This document shows, in pieces, positions 53,210 to 61,769 of a DNA stretch of 64,000 bases; position 1 is the stretch's first letter, and each line of letters starts with the position of its first letter. The notes beneath the pieces were generated by a model. That model was not told where the DNA came from. It saw only the letters and a list, made by a program, of their open reading frames with translations, and did not search any database. The DNA comes from Bryobacterales bacterium. Its GTDB lineage: Bacteria; Acidobacteriota; Terriglobia; Bryobacterales; UBA6623. The stretch is from the NCBI GenBank assembly GCA_022823865.1, contig JAJEHF010000145.1, forward strand, positions 1 to 64,000, given 5' to 3'. The position numbers and the translations under genes were made by a program.

Positions 53210-55114
53210 ATGGCCAGCGCCAAGCAAAACGTCATCGTCGGAACAAGCGGGCACATCGACCACGGAAAGACATCGCTGGTCCGAGCACTGACCGGAACAG
53301 ACACCGACCGGTGGGAAGAAGAAAAGCGGCGCGGCATCACCATTGATCTCGGCTTCGCAAGCTTGGACCTGGGCGACGATCTGCGCGTCGGCTTCGTGGA
53401 CGTGCCCGGCCACGAGCGCTTCATCAAAAACATGCTGGCCGGCGTTGGAGGGATCGACATCGTCCTGTTGGTCGTGGCCGCGGACGAGTCCGTGATGCCG
53501 CAGACCCGCGAACACTTCGAAATCTGCCGCCTGCTGGGAATCCGGCACGGCCTGGTCGCGCTGACGAAGGCTGATGCGGTCGATCAGGAAATCCTCGAAC
53601 TTGTCAGGCTGGAGGTCGAGGAATTCGTGGCCGGCTCGTTCCTCGATGGCGCGCCGCTCATCCCGGTCAGCAGCGTTACCGGCGCGGGCACGAAAGATCT
53701 GTGCCAAGCGCTGCGCAAGATCGCAGACGACGTCGAGGAACGCGGCCACAGTGAACCGCTGCGCCTGCCGGTGGACCGGGTGTTCACCATGAAAGGCTTT
53801 GGCACGGTGGTGACGGGAACGCTGGCCAGCGGCCAGCTGCGCGTCGAGGATGCCGTGGAGATCTTGCCCGGCCAGCAGCAGGCCCGGGTCCGCAATTTGG
53901 AGGTGCACGGAGAGTCGGTCGAGACAGCACGGGCCGGGCAGCGCACGGCAATCAATCTCGGCGGTATAGCCAAGTCGGACCTAGGGCGAGGCATGTGCCT
54001 GGCCGAGCCACGCCTGTTCGCGCCAACAGAGCGGCTCGACGCACACATAGAACTGCTGCCATCGGCCAAGCCGCTCAAGCACGCCGCCCCGGTACACGTG
54101 CATCTGGGCACTGCCGAGACCGTGGGCAAGGCGTACCTACTCGAAGCATCGGGACGCCAGTCCAGCCTCAAGCCGGGCGAGTCGGCCTTCGTCCAACTGC
54201 GCTTAGACCATGCGCTCGTGGCGGTCTCGGGAGACCGCTTCATCTTGCGGCAGTTCTCTCCGCTGACCACGATCGCGGGCGGCACGGTGCTGCACCCGCA
54301 CGCCGGCCGGCACCGCAAGAAGGACAGCTGGCGGCCCGCCCTGGAGGCGTTTCGGGAGGGAGACCCGGCCACCATCTTGGAAGCGCTCTGCGCGGGCCAG
54401 GCGTTCGGCATAGCCGGTGCGGACCTGACCGCGACCACGGGCCGCCGGGAACCGGTGTGGCATTCCATCGCGCAGGCCTGCGAGTCTGTCCGAGTGCTCC
54501 GCGACAACCCGCTCTGGGTCTGTGCCGAGAGCCGCGCCAAGGCAGCCGAAGACCGCTTGCTGAAGGCGCTCGCCCGGTTTCACAAAGCCAACCCGCTGGA
54601 GTCTGGCGTCCCCGTCGAGGCTCTGCGAAGCGGCGAGTTCGGCGATGCGCCGGAGTTCTTCGCGGATCACATCCTGCGGCGCCTGCAGGCAGAGCGCAAG
54701 GTGGAGCTCGATGGCGAGCTGGTCAAGTCGGCCGATCACGAGATACGCCTGGGCAGCGACGAGCGCGAAGCCAAGGAAATGCTCATCGCCGCCTTCGCAC
54801 AGGCCGGCTTGCAGGTTCCGCTGCTCAAGGATCTGCTCCCCACCCTCCCGATCGACTCGGGCCGCGCCCGGCGCATCCTGGCGGCGCTGCTGCGGGACGG
54901 CGTCTTGGTGCGAATCAACGCAGACCTAGTCTTCCACAGCGAGGCGGTCGATGCGCTGCTGGCTCGGCTGGCCCCGCTGCGGGGCCAACTCGTCGACGTC
55001 GGCGAGTTCAAGGCGCTCGCCAATGTCAGCCGCAAGTACGCGATCCCGTTGCTGGAACACTTCGACAAGCAGAAGGTCACGCTGCGCGACGGCAACAAGC
55101 GCCGCGTCCTGTGA
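53210..55114 (+). CDS. selB: Selenocysteine-specific translation elongation factor SelB
   Basis: A 634-residue GTPase. G motifs: GTSGHIDHGKTSLVRALTG (P-loop), EEKRRGITIDLGFA (switch I with Thr), VDVPGHERFIKNML (DxPG) and ALTKAD. EF-Tu-like domain 2 (GFGTVVTGTLASGQLRVEDAVEIL) and domain 3 follow. The last 250 residues hold winged-helix repeats that in SelB bind the SECIS hairpin, ending SRKYAIPLLEHFDKQKVTLRDGNKRRVL. It delivers Sec-tRNA to UGA codons. selA, selD and selC are not in the window, so the genome must encode them elsewhere for it to work. Confidence 0.95.
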   Translation: MASAKQNVIVGTSGHIDHGKTSLVRALTGTDTDRWEEEKRRGITIDLGFASLDLGDDLRVGFVDVPGHERFIKNMLAGVGGIDIVLLVVAADESVMPQTREHFEICRLLGIRHGLVALTKADAVDQEILELVRLEVEEFVAGSFLDGAPLIPVSSVTGAGTKDLCQALRKIADDVEERGHSEPLRLPVDRVFTMKGFGTVVTGTLASGQLRVEDAVEILPGQQQARVRNLEVHGESVETARAGQRTAINLGGIAKSDLGRGMCLAEPRLFAPTERLDAHIELLPSAKPLKHAAPVHVHLGTAETVGKAYLLEASGRQSSLKPGESAFVQLRLDHALVAVSGDRFILRQFSPLTTIAGGTVLHPHAGRHRKKDSWRPALEAFREGDPATILEALCAGQAFGIAGADLTATTGRREPVWHSIAQACESVRVLRDNPLWVCAESRAKAAEDRLLKALARFHKANPLESGVPVEALRSGEFGDAPEFFADHILRRLQAERKVELDGELVKSADHEIRLGSDEREAKEMLIAAFAQAGLQVPLLKDLLPTLPIDSGRARRILAALLRDGVLVRINADLVFHSEAVDALLARLAPLRGQLVDVGEFKALANVSRKYAIPLLEHFDKQKVTLRDGNKRRVL

Positions 55115-55182
55115 AGGCGCGGCTCGCAGTCTGCCGCACCTGCTACGATTTCAGCACCGCGCCGGGCGCGCGGTGTCGGCGC

Positions 55183-55740
55183 ATGTCTGGCTTGGTGTGC
55201 AGTTTGGCTGGCGGCAGCGTGGGCTCCACCAGCGGCGGCTCGTGGAAAGCCCTGTCGGCGGGCCCGCAGGAACGACTCGCCATCCTGCGCCGCTACCGGC
55301 GGGTCGCTTTGGTCGGCGTCTCGGCCAACCCCTTGCGGCCAAGCCATTTCGTGGCGGTCTACCTAGCCAATCGCGGCTATGACATCGTGCCCGTCAATCC
55401 CCGCGCCAAGACCGTCCTGGGGAGGCCCTGCTTCCCCAGCCTGAGCGCAATCCCGGAACCGGTCGAGGTGGTGGACATCTTTCGTCCGCCGCAATTCGTG
55501 CCGGCGATCGTCGAGGAAGCGGTCGCGACCGGGGCCAAGGTCGTCTGGATGCAGTTCGACATCGTGCACGAAGAAGCGGCGCGGCGCGCGCGCGAGGCGG
55601 GACTGGAAGTGGTCATGGACCAGTGCATGAAGGTCGAACACGCCCGCTTCTTCGGCGGGCTGTCTGCGCTCGGCCTCAACGGCGGCGTGGTCTCGGCCCG
55701 CAGCTGGGCGCCCAAGGAAGGCAGCCACGGTCTGAGATAA
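55183..55740 (+). CDS. CoA-binding (YccU-like) protein
   Basis: A 185-residue protein with the CoA-binding Rossmann domain of the YccU/succinyl-CoA-synthetase-alpha type: LRRYRRVALVGVSANPLRPSHFVAVYLANRGYDIVPVNPRAKTVLGRPCFPSLSAIPEPVEVVDIFRPP, then VVWMQFDIVHEEAARRAREAGLEVVMDQCMKVEHARFF. I choose ATG 55183. A GTG at 55111 overlapping the selB stop (GTGA) is possible and would add a Cys-rich N-terminus of 24 residues. The track ORF from 53995 is a selB shadow upstream. YccU-type proteins bind CoA; the physiological role is unclear. Confidence 0.85.
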   Translation: MSGLVCSLAGGSVGSTSGGSWKALSAGPQERLAILRRYRRVALVGVSANPLRPSHFVAVYLANRGYDIVPVNPRAKTVLGRPCFPSLSAIPEPVEVVDIFRPPQFVPAIVEEAVATGAKVVWMQFDIVHEEAARRAREAGLEVVMDQCMKVEHARFFGGLSALGLNGGVVSARSWAPKEGSHGLR

Positions 55741-55774
55741 TGGCGGCTCACGCCGTCAGGAGTATGCGCAAGCC

Positions 55775-56617
55775 ATGAAATTCGGAGTCAACACGCTCAT
55801 TTGGTCCGGCTCGTTCGAGCCCGACAAGTACCCGCTCGACGAGCTGAAAGAGGTCGGCGTCGACGGCATCGAGATCCCGGTCTTCGTGCCCTCCGAACTC
55901 GATACCGCGGCGGTGCGCAGGACCTGCTCGGAGCACGCGCTCAACGTCCACTTCTGCTCGGTCAACCCGGAGGGCATGAATCCGATCAGCGACGACGCGA
56001 CCGTACGCGCCAAGACCGTCGAGCACTGGAAGACAGTAATCCGGACCGCTGCCGAAGCAGGCGCGGACCAAGTTGCAGGCCCGACCCATTCGCCCGTCGG
56101 CTATCTGCCCGGACGGCGCCGCACCGAGGACGAGTGGAAGTGGGGGGTGGAATTCCACCAGGCGCTGGCCGACGACCTCGCCGACGCCGACGTGACCATG
56201 GCAGTCGAGCCGCTGAACCGCTTCGAAACCTACTTCCTCAACACCGCGGCGGATGCCTACCGCTTCGTCGACGAGGTCAATTGCGAGCGCATCGGCATCT
56301 TGCTGGACACCTTCCACCAGAACATAGAGGACAAGCAAGTCGGAGACGCCTACCGCACTTGCGGCAAGCATCTGATGCACGTCCACACCTGCGAGAACGA
56401 CCGCGGCACGCCGGGCTCCGGGCACGTGGACTGGCCCGGCGTCCTGCAGGCCATCAAGGAGCTGGGCTACGACCGCTGGCTGACCATCGAATCGTTTAAC
56501 TCGCACATTCCCGAATTGTCCGCCGCGACCGCGATCTGGCGCGACCTAGCGGCATCCATGGACGACATTGCCATCGACGGGACACGGTTCCTGCGCGACC
56601 TCTGGGGGCGCACCTAG
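55775..56617 (+). CDS. Sugar isomerase/epimerase-like TIM barrel (DTE/xylose-isomerase-like)
   Basis: A 280-residue AP-endonuclease-2-type barrel, with caggag upstream of ATG 55775. Metal ligands of the D-tagatose/psicose 3-epimerase type appear in order: VAVEPLNRFETYFLNT (Glu), IGILLDTFHQNIED (Asp and His), LMHVHTCENDRGTPGSGHVDWPGVLQAIKELGY (His) and WLTIESFNS (Glu). A keto-sugar epimerase or related isomerase is likely. An EamA exporter-type gene follows 81 nt downstream on the same strand, so sugar import or export is a plausible context. Confidence 0.88.
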   Translation: MKFGVNTLIWSGSFEPDKYPLDELKEVGVDGIEIPVFVPSELDTAAVRRTCSEHALNVHFCSVNPEGMNPISDDATVRAKTVEHWKTVIRTAAEAGADQVAGPTHSPVGYLPGRRRTEDEWKWGVEFHQALADDLADADVTMAVEPLNRFETYFLNTAADAYRFVDEVNCERIGILLDTFHQNIEDKQVGDAYRTCGKHLMHVHTCENDRGTPGSGHVDWPGVLQAIKELGYDRWLTIESFNSHIPELSAATAIWRDLAASMDDIAIDGTRFLRDLWGRT

Positions 56618-56698
56618 GCATCGGGCCGGCGGCGCAGACGCACCGCCGGCCTGGTCGCGGTCGGCGAGACCCGCTCTCGCCGACCAAGTCGGCCCAAG

Positions 56699-57658
56699 AT
56701 GGCATCCAGGCCCCTCGAGAATTCCCAGCCCCTGGGGCTGGCCTCCATTCTGGCCTGCGTGTCGATCGCCACGATTCGCGGATTGAACCCGGTGGCGATC
56801 AAGGTCGTGCTGCTGTCGATGCCGCCGCTGCTGGGCGCCTTCCTGCGCGTCGCCGTCGCCAGCGCCGGCATTTGGGTGTTCGCCGCGGTCCAAGGGATCA
56901 GCCTCCGGCCGCAGCGCGGGGAACTGGCCCCGCTCGCGCTGCTCAGCGTGATCTTCGCGGTGCAGATCAGCGCCAACCAGACCGGGGCCGACTTCACCTC
57001 CCCGGTCCTGCTGGCCATCCTGTTCAACACCTATCCCATCACCACGAATCTGATCTCGGCCTTGGTCGTGCCCGAGGACCGGCTCAACCTCCGGCGCGCA
57101 ACCGGGCTCGTGATCGCGTTCGGCGGCGTGGCATGGGTGCTGACCGCGCGCACCGACAGCCCGCTTGCACCCAATCCCCTGCTGGGCAACGCTTTCGTGC
57201 TGACCGCGGCAACGCTGCTGGCGATCCGCATGGTATGCACCCGGCAGCTCGCGCTGCGCATCGACTATGTCAAGGCGGTCTTCTGGCCGCTGGTCGGGGC
57301 ACTGCCGATCTTCTTGCTGGGCTGGCAGGCGATCCCTGACTACATGTCCCGCGCGGGCCACGACTGGAGGACTTGGGCTGCCCTGCTGTTTCAAGGGCTG
57401 GTCGTCGGAGGGGCCGGCCAGCTCGCCTGGGTCTATCTGATCCGCAGGCACACTCCCGGCACCGTGATCGCGTTCTCGTTCATCACCCCGGTCAGCGGGG
57501 TGACGCTCAGTTCCGCCTATTTCGGCGAGGCGCTGCCGGCCAGACTGGTTGCGGGCTTCTGCGCAGTCTTGCTTGGCATCGGCCTGGCCGCGCGCAGGGC
57601 TCGCCCGCACAAGCCCCCGCCGCCGAGCCCGCCGCCAGGATTCGGCGGCACTGCCTGA
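56699..57658 (+). CDS. EamA/DMT-superfamily transporter
   Basis: A 319-residue membrane protein with about ten hydrophobic segments in two EamA repeats: ASILACVSIATIRGLNPVAIKVVLLSMPPLLGAFLRVAVASAGIWVFAAV and VAGFCAVLLGIGLAARRA are the ends. The pattern of PVAIKVVLL and SAYFGEALPARLVAGFCAVLLG is typical. The family exports amino acids, nucleosides or sugars; the substrate is not predictable. It converges with the methyltransferase gene with 15 nt between stops. Confidence 0.88.
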   Translation: MASRPLENSQPLGLASILACVSIATIRGLNPVAIKVVLLSMPPLLGAFLRVAVASAGIWVFAAVQGISLRPQRGELAPLALLSVIFAVQISANQTGADFTSPVLLAILFNTYPITTNLISALVVPEDRLNLRRATGLVIAFGGVAWVLTARTDSPLAPNPLLGNAFVLTAATLLAIRMVCTRQLALRIDYVKAVFWPLVGALPIFLLGWQAIPDYMSRAGHDWRTWAALLFQGLVVGGAGQLAWVYLIRRHTPGTVIAFSFITPVSGVTLSSAYFGEALPARLVAGFCAVLLGIGLAARRARPHKPPPPSPPPGFGGTA

Positions 57659-57673
57659 GACTGGTTGCGCCGG

Positions 57674-58402
57674 TCAGTTCTTGTCGACGGCGTGAACCAT
57701 CGGCACGAACCGAACGTCCAGCCGGCGCTGGCGGCGCAGCCTGCCCGCGGCGTCCTTGGTCACCAAGGTCAACGCCTGGGTGCCGAAGGTCGGGCCGACC
57801 GGCACTACCAAGCGGCCGCCGGCCGCCAGCTGATCGACCAGCGCTGGCGGGATTTCTCGCGGCGCTGCCGTGACGATGATGCGGTCGAACGGGGCATGTT
57901 CCGGCCAGCCTTGGTAACCGTCCCCCTGCTCGACCGTGACGTGCGCGTACCCGAGATCGGCCAGGGCGCGAGCGGCTCTGGCGGCCAGTTCGGGAACGAT
58001 CTCAATGCTGTGCACCGCATTGCACAGGCTCGCCAGGACCGCAGTCTGGTAGCCCGAGCCCGTGCCGATCTCCAGTACCCTGTGATGCCGCTCGAGCTCG
58101 AGCAGCTCGGTCATGAAGGCGACGATGTACGGCTGCGAGATGGTCTGGTCATGGCCGATCGGCAGGGCTGTGTCGTCCGTTGCGAACTCGCGAACCTCGA
58201 CGGGAACAAAGCGCTCGCGGGGCACCCTGCGAAGCGCATCGAGCACCGCCGCCGACTGGATGCCGCGGCCCTCGATCTGCTGCCGTACCATGCGCCTGCG
58301 CATCTGCTCCCGGCGATCTTCCGCAGATTGGGCGGAAGCGCCCGGAATTAAGGCTAGCAGTGCGGACGCCGTCACGGTGACGAGTGCCGGGCGCCGAGCC
58401 AT
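57674..58402 (-). CDS. Protein-L-isoaspartate O-methyltransferase with an N-terminal signal peptide
   Basis: A 242-residue PCMT-family methyltransferase. The catalytic part begins RRRMVRQQIEGRGIQSAAVLDALRRVPRERFVP and contains the ISQPYIVAFMTELL active loop and the SAM-binding VLEIGTGSGYQTAVLASL and VEQGDGYQGWPEHAPFDRIIVTAAP. The N-terminus MARRPALVTVTASALLALIPGASAQ looks like a cleavable secretion signal, so the protein may be periplasmic; an internal ATG at 58303 could alternatively make a cytosolic form. It repairs isoaspartate in aged proteins using S-adenosylmethionine, which would be scarce outside the cytoplasm. Confidence 0.92.
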   Translation of the reverse strand: MARRPALVTVTASALLALIPGASAQSAEDRREQMRRRMVRQQIEGRGIQSAAVLDALRRVPRERFVPVEVREFATDDTALPIGHDQTISQPYIVAFMTELLELERHHRVLEIGTGSGYQTAVLASLCNAVHSIEIVPELAARAARALADLGYAHVTVEQGDGYQGWPEHAPFDRIIVTAAPREIPPALVDQLAAGGRLVVPVGPTFGTQALTLVTKDAAGRLRRQRRLDVRFVPMVHAVDKN

Positions 58403-58515
58403 CGCCGGCCAACATCGTAGCTACCCGCGCGGCACGTAAAAGCTCGCCGCGGCGACCGCACGCGGGCGCGGTCAAGACAGGCCGGCGCCGCCGTGTGCGG
58501 CCGGCCCAGCCTGGA

Positions 58516-59673
58516 CTAGCTCAGCAGATCCCGGATGCGTTCCAACGCGACTTCGATACGGTCAAGCGCCGCCGCATAGCTGAATCGCAGGTAGCCCTCG
58601 CCATAAGACCCGAAAGAGTTGCCGGCCAGGCAGGCCACACCGGCTTCCTGCAGGATCCGCCCCGCCAGCTCGGTCGCGTCGATCCCTGTTTCGGTGATGT
58701 TCGGAAAGGCATAGAACGCCCCGCCGGGCTTCGCGCAACGAACCCCCGGGATCGAATTGAGGCCGGAGACGATCACGTCGCGCCGCCGCTTGAACTCGCG
58801 CACCATCACGCCCACGCTGTCTTGCGGCCCGCGCAGCGCCTCGAGGGCAGCGCGCTGGGTGAAGCTGGAAGTGTGCGAATTGGAATTGACCTGCAACATG
58901 CAGATTGCATCGACCACCCATTGGGGGTAGACGCCGTAGCCGATGCGCCAGCCGGTCATCGAGTACGCCTTCGAGAATCCGTCCAGGATGATCGTCTTTT
59001 CCGCCATTCCCTCCAGCGAAGCAATCGACGTGGGCCGCTCGTCGAACGCGATGAGGTTGTAGATCTCGTCGGAGAGGACGAGCAGGTCGCGATCGCGGAC
59101 TATGTCGGCAATGGCTCGCAGGTCCTCGGGGGGAATGGTGCCCCCGGTCGGGTTCTGGGGGGAGTTGAGAATGATCAAGCGGGTGCGGTCCGAGAGCAGG
59201 CTCGCGAACCGGTCCAAGTCGATGGAGAACCCGCGGCTCTCCAAGAGCGGCAACGGCACGGGCTTGGCGCCGCTAGCGCCGATCACCGACTCATACATGG
59301 GGAATCCCGGATTCGGGTACATGGCCTCGTCGCCAGGCTCGAGCAGCGCCAGCATCGAGAAGAACAGGATCGGCTTCGCACCCGGCGTGACCACGACTTG
59401 CGACTCGGAAACAGGGATGCCGCGGGTCGACGAGACGTAATCGGCAATGGCCTGCCGCAGCTCCGGATCACCCTGCGTCGGACCGTACTTGGTGTAGCCG
59501 TCGGCGAGGGCCTTCTGGCCGGCGGCGACTATGTGCGGCGGCGTCGGAAAGTCCGGCTCGCCAATCTCCATGTGGACGACATCCTTGCCGGTGGCCTCCA
59601 ACGCCCGGGCCTGGACCAAGACCTCAAACGCGCCCTCGCCCCGCATCCGTCCGATTCGCTTTGCAATCTGCAT
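58516..59673 (-). CDS. Aminotransferase class I/II (aspartate-aminotransferase-like)
   Basis: A 385-residue fold-type I PLP enzyme started at ATG 59673 (MQIAKRIGRMRGEGAFEVLVQARALEATGKDVVHMEIGEPDFPTP). Key segments: KYGPTQGDPELRQAIADY, NSPQNPTGGTIPPEDLRAIADI, VLSDEIYNLIAF (PLP Asp-Tyr) and the lysine loop LDGFSKAYSMTGWRIGY. The C-terminus has PGVRCAKPGGAFYAFPNI and LRFSYAAALDRIEVALERI. It transfers amino groups between amino acids and 2-oxo acids; alanine/aspartate or phenylalanine specificity cannot be decided. Confidence 0.93.
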   Translation of the reverse strand: MQIAKRIGRMRGEGAFEVLVQARALEATGKDVVHMEIGEPDFPTPPHIVAAGQKALADGYTKYGPTQGDPELRQAIADYVSSTRGIPVSESQVVVTPGAKPILFFSMLALLEPGDEAMYPNPGFPMYESVIGASGAKPVPLPLLESRGFSIDLDRFASLLSDRTRLIILNSPQNPTGGTIPPEDLRAIADIVRDRDLLVLSDEIYNLIAFDERPTSIASLEGMAEKTIILDGFSKAYSMTGWRIGYGVYPQWVVDAICMLQVNSNSHTSSFTQRAALEALRGPQDSVGVMVREFKRRRDVIVSGLNSIPGVRCAKPGGAFYAFPNITETGIDATELAGRILQEAGVACLAGNSFGSYGEGYLRFSYAAALDRIEVALERIRDLLS

Positions 59674-60042
59674 GACCAAAACGCCGAGTGTACCAAGGCG
59701 ATCATTGGCGTCCGGGAGCGACACGGCCGACACTCACAACGGCTGCCACCTGACCCCGCCCTTCCAGCCTGGCGCTGCCTTCCGGACGACCTACCGTGCG
59801 GCGCAGCTTGAACCCGGAGGCTGAAGTCGCGGCAGTCGAGGCAAGGCGGCCGGAGCGGCGTTGGCAAGCAGAACGTCAATCGCCCCAACGAGACTATCTC
59901 CGAGCAACGAATACGGGCAGCTGGGTTTCGGCCGGACGGTGCGTCGCGCGGCCAGGCACTACGAGCCTTAGCGCCCACTCTCCGAACACGAAGGGGGCCA
60001 CGGCGATCTCGAGCGCCGCGACGATGTAAACGCGACGCCGTC
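59674..60042. other. Intergenic region upstream of the VapBC-like pair
   Basis: No gene is seen. The ORFs on both strands have Arg/Pro-rich, low-complexity products. The stretch separates the divergent aminotransferase and toxin-antitoxin genes. Confidence 0.5.
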
Positions 60043-60075
60043 CATGATAACAACCAAGTGTAGAATGTTATCATG
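60043..60075 (+). promoter_or_regulatory. Perfect inverted repeat overlapping the vapB-like start codon
   Basis: CATGATAACA (60043-60052) and TGTTATCATG (60066-60075) are exactly complementary over 10 bp with a 13-nt spacer; the second arm ends in the start codon ATG. TAGAAT at 60061-60066 is a -10 box ending 6 nt before the ATG, and there is no ribosome site. It is a probable operator for the RHH antitoxin on a leaderless transcript. Confidence 0.75.
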
Positions 60076-60297
60076 ATTCGGACGCAAATCAGTCTTTCCG
60101 AAGAGGACTACAACACGGCCAAGCAGGAAGCCGCCCGACTCGGCATCTCACTTGCCGAGCTGTTGCGTCGCTCGCTCCGAGCAATGATCCCTCCGGACGA
60201 CTCGAAGCCGTGGATGCGCTACGCCGGCATGGTCGAGACAGGAGATCCCCGTTCGAGCCAGCGCATTGACGAAATCGTTTATGCCGCAAAGCCCTGA
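60073..60297 (+). CDS. Ribbon-helix-helix antitoxin (VapB-like)
   Basis: A 74-residue protein: MIRTQISLSEEDYNTAKQEAARLGISLAELLRRSLRAMI is an RHH/CopG DNA-binding fold (strand TQISLS, two helices). The C-terminal tail PWMRYAGMVETGDPRSSQRIDEIVYAAKP would block a PIN active site. It overlaps the toxin gene. It starts at ATG 60073 within an inverted-repeat operator, and no Shine-Dalgarno precedes it. Confidence 0.9.
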   Translation: MIRTQISLSEEDYNTAKQEAARLGISLAELLRRSLRAMIPPDDSKPWMRYAGMVETGDPRSSQRIDEIVYAAKP

Positions 60298-60694
60298 AGC
60301 GTACGTGGATACGTCAGCGCTGATCGCATTCGCCGATCGGTCGGACACTTGGCACGCGCTTTTCTGCAGGCTCTTTTCGGATCCACCGCGGCTGATCACG
60401 AGCCCGCTCGTCGTAGCAGAGGGACACGGCTGGTTCCTGAAGCGCTATGACCGCACGAAGGCGCTGCAGTTCCTTGCGATGGTTGAATCCATCGACGCCT
60501 TGCGTGTGATTCCAACAGACGCCCGCGACATCGAAGCGGCGACCAAACTGATGCGTCGTTTCTCGGATCAAGACCTGACCCTTGTCGATGCGGTCGGTCT
60601 GCATGCGATCGGCACACGAAAGACCGGGGTGTGCTGGTCGACCGATCGCCATCTCGGGATCACCGGAGCGAAACTCGCGATTCACGTCTCGTGA
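60281..60694 (+). CDS. PIN-domain toxin (VapC-like endoribonuclease)
   Basis: A 137-residue PIN domain. ATG 60281 is preferred to the track's TTG 60266. Acidic residues expected for Mg2+ are in AYVDTSALIAFADRSD (first Asp), LVVAEGHGWF (Glu), and LTLVDAVGLHAIGTRKTGVCWSTDRHLG (Asp pair with the TDRH motif). The set looks complete, so an active RNase is expected. It overlaps the antitoxin by 17 nt. Confidence 0.9.
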   Translation: MPQSPEAYVDTSALIAFADRSDTWHALFCRLFSDPPRLITSPLVVAEGHGWFLKRYDRTKALQFLAMVESIDALRVIPTDARDIEAATKLMRRFSDQDLTLVDAVGLHAIGTRKTGVCWSTDRHLGITGAKLAIHVS

Positions 60695-61190
60695 CCTGAT
60701 CGCTGACCGGAACTTCAGTGGTAGGTCCGCGAAACCCGCAGCGGCTCTCCCTCGGAATGTGTGCAATTTCGATCGCCATTAACATTACGCTTGGTTCGCC
60801 ACCGCTCGCCGTAGATCGCGAGGGATCTCGGGACTCCAACACAGAGGTAGCGGCAAGGCGGGAGCGGAGCGGTTCCGGCGGGCCAATCGGTCATGCCGCC
60901 GATACCGTGAGCATGTGCTGCGGTGGAGAAGCTGTGCGAGACCGCATTTGTCCAGGCAGTGGAATCTCTGAGTGCAAGTTCCGACGAGCGAGGAACAGGA
61001 CTGCGGGTCGAGACGGAAGCTCACGGCGACAGCCTACCGAGCCCAAGCGCTCGCGATCGCGCCCGGCACGGCGCGATTGGTGCCATGCTGAAAGTTCTCT
61101 CCAGCCGCTTTCTGCAGCGCCGCGTCCGACGAGGCAGCACTGCACGGATTGACAAAGAAGTGCGTCCTATGTTGAGGGGCCAACGAATCC
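60695..61190. other. Intergenic region upstream of the sigma-factor operon
   Basis: No gene or RNA is recognised. A TTGACA occurs at 61149, but no -10 box lies at normal spacing (tatgtt is only about 13 nt away). Several ORFs in this span are shadow-like, with Arg/Ser-rich products. The promoter of the downstream sigma operon should lie here; none could be singled out. Confidence 0.5.
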
Positions 61191-61769
61191 ATGGACACAC
61201 GCGCCATGCCATGCTTCGGTCCGGGGCTGATGGCGGTTGAACGGCACGATCGCCCCGCCCCGCAGCCGGAAGCGGAGGCAGCTCCCGGCGGCGACGCCCT
61301 CGAAACGCACATGCGGCGGATGTTCCGGTTGATCTACCGGATCGTGGGCAACGTGCCCGACGCGCAAGACCTGACCCAGGATGCGCTGCTCAAGGCGCTC
61401 GGACGCCGGGAGCAGCTCAAGGACGACCGCAAGGCAGTCCAGTGGCTGAACCGCATCGCGGTCAACACGGCGCTAGACTTCGTGCGCAAGCGGAGTCGCG
61501 TCGCCTTCGAAGAGATCGAGGCCGCGCCGCCGGCCACTGCGCCCAGCCCGGAGCAGGAGACCCTGCGGTCCGAGACGCGGGAGTGGATCGAGGGCGGGCT
61601 GAAGTTATTGTCGGAGCGGGAGCGCACCGCGCTGCTGCTGCGGGACGTCGAACAGATGCCGGCCGCGGAGGTTGCGAAGGTCATGGGCTGCTCCACGGCC
61701 ACAGTGCGCTCGCATATCGCAAACGCGCGGGTCAAGTTCAGGCGCTACCGGGAGGAAACTGGGCAATGA
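61191..61769 (+). CDS. RNA polymerase sigma factor, ECF type
   Basis: A 192-residue sigma factor with region 2 (MRRMFRLIYRIVGNVPDAQDLTQDALLKALGRREQL, AVQWLNRIAVNTALDFVRKRSR) and region 4 (LLSERERTALLLRDVEQMPAAEVAKVMGCSTATVRSHIANARVKFRRYRE), joined by a proline-rich linker. The N-terminal 40 residues are poorly conserved, and a downstream start (for example MAVERHDRP) is possible. It is immediately followed, with ATGA overlap, by an anti-sigma factor gene. Confidence 0.93.
   Translation: MDTRAMPCFGPGLMAVERHDRPAPQPEAEAAPGGDALETHMRRMFRLIYRIVGNVPDAQDLTQDALLKALGRREQLKDDRKAVQWLNRIAVNTALDFVRKRSRVAFEEIEAAPPATAPSPEQETLRSETREWIEGGLKLLSERERTALLLRDVEQMPAAEVAKVMGCSTATVRSHIANARVKFRRYREETGQ

Noticed and set aside
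53995-55110. Upstream part of the 53995-55740 ORF
   Set aside because: Shadow of selB; only the last part carries the CoA-binding domain.
61149-61177. TTGACA as the sigma-operon promoter
   Set aside because: No -10 hexamer at 16-18 nt; TATGTT is too close.
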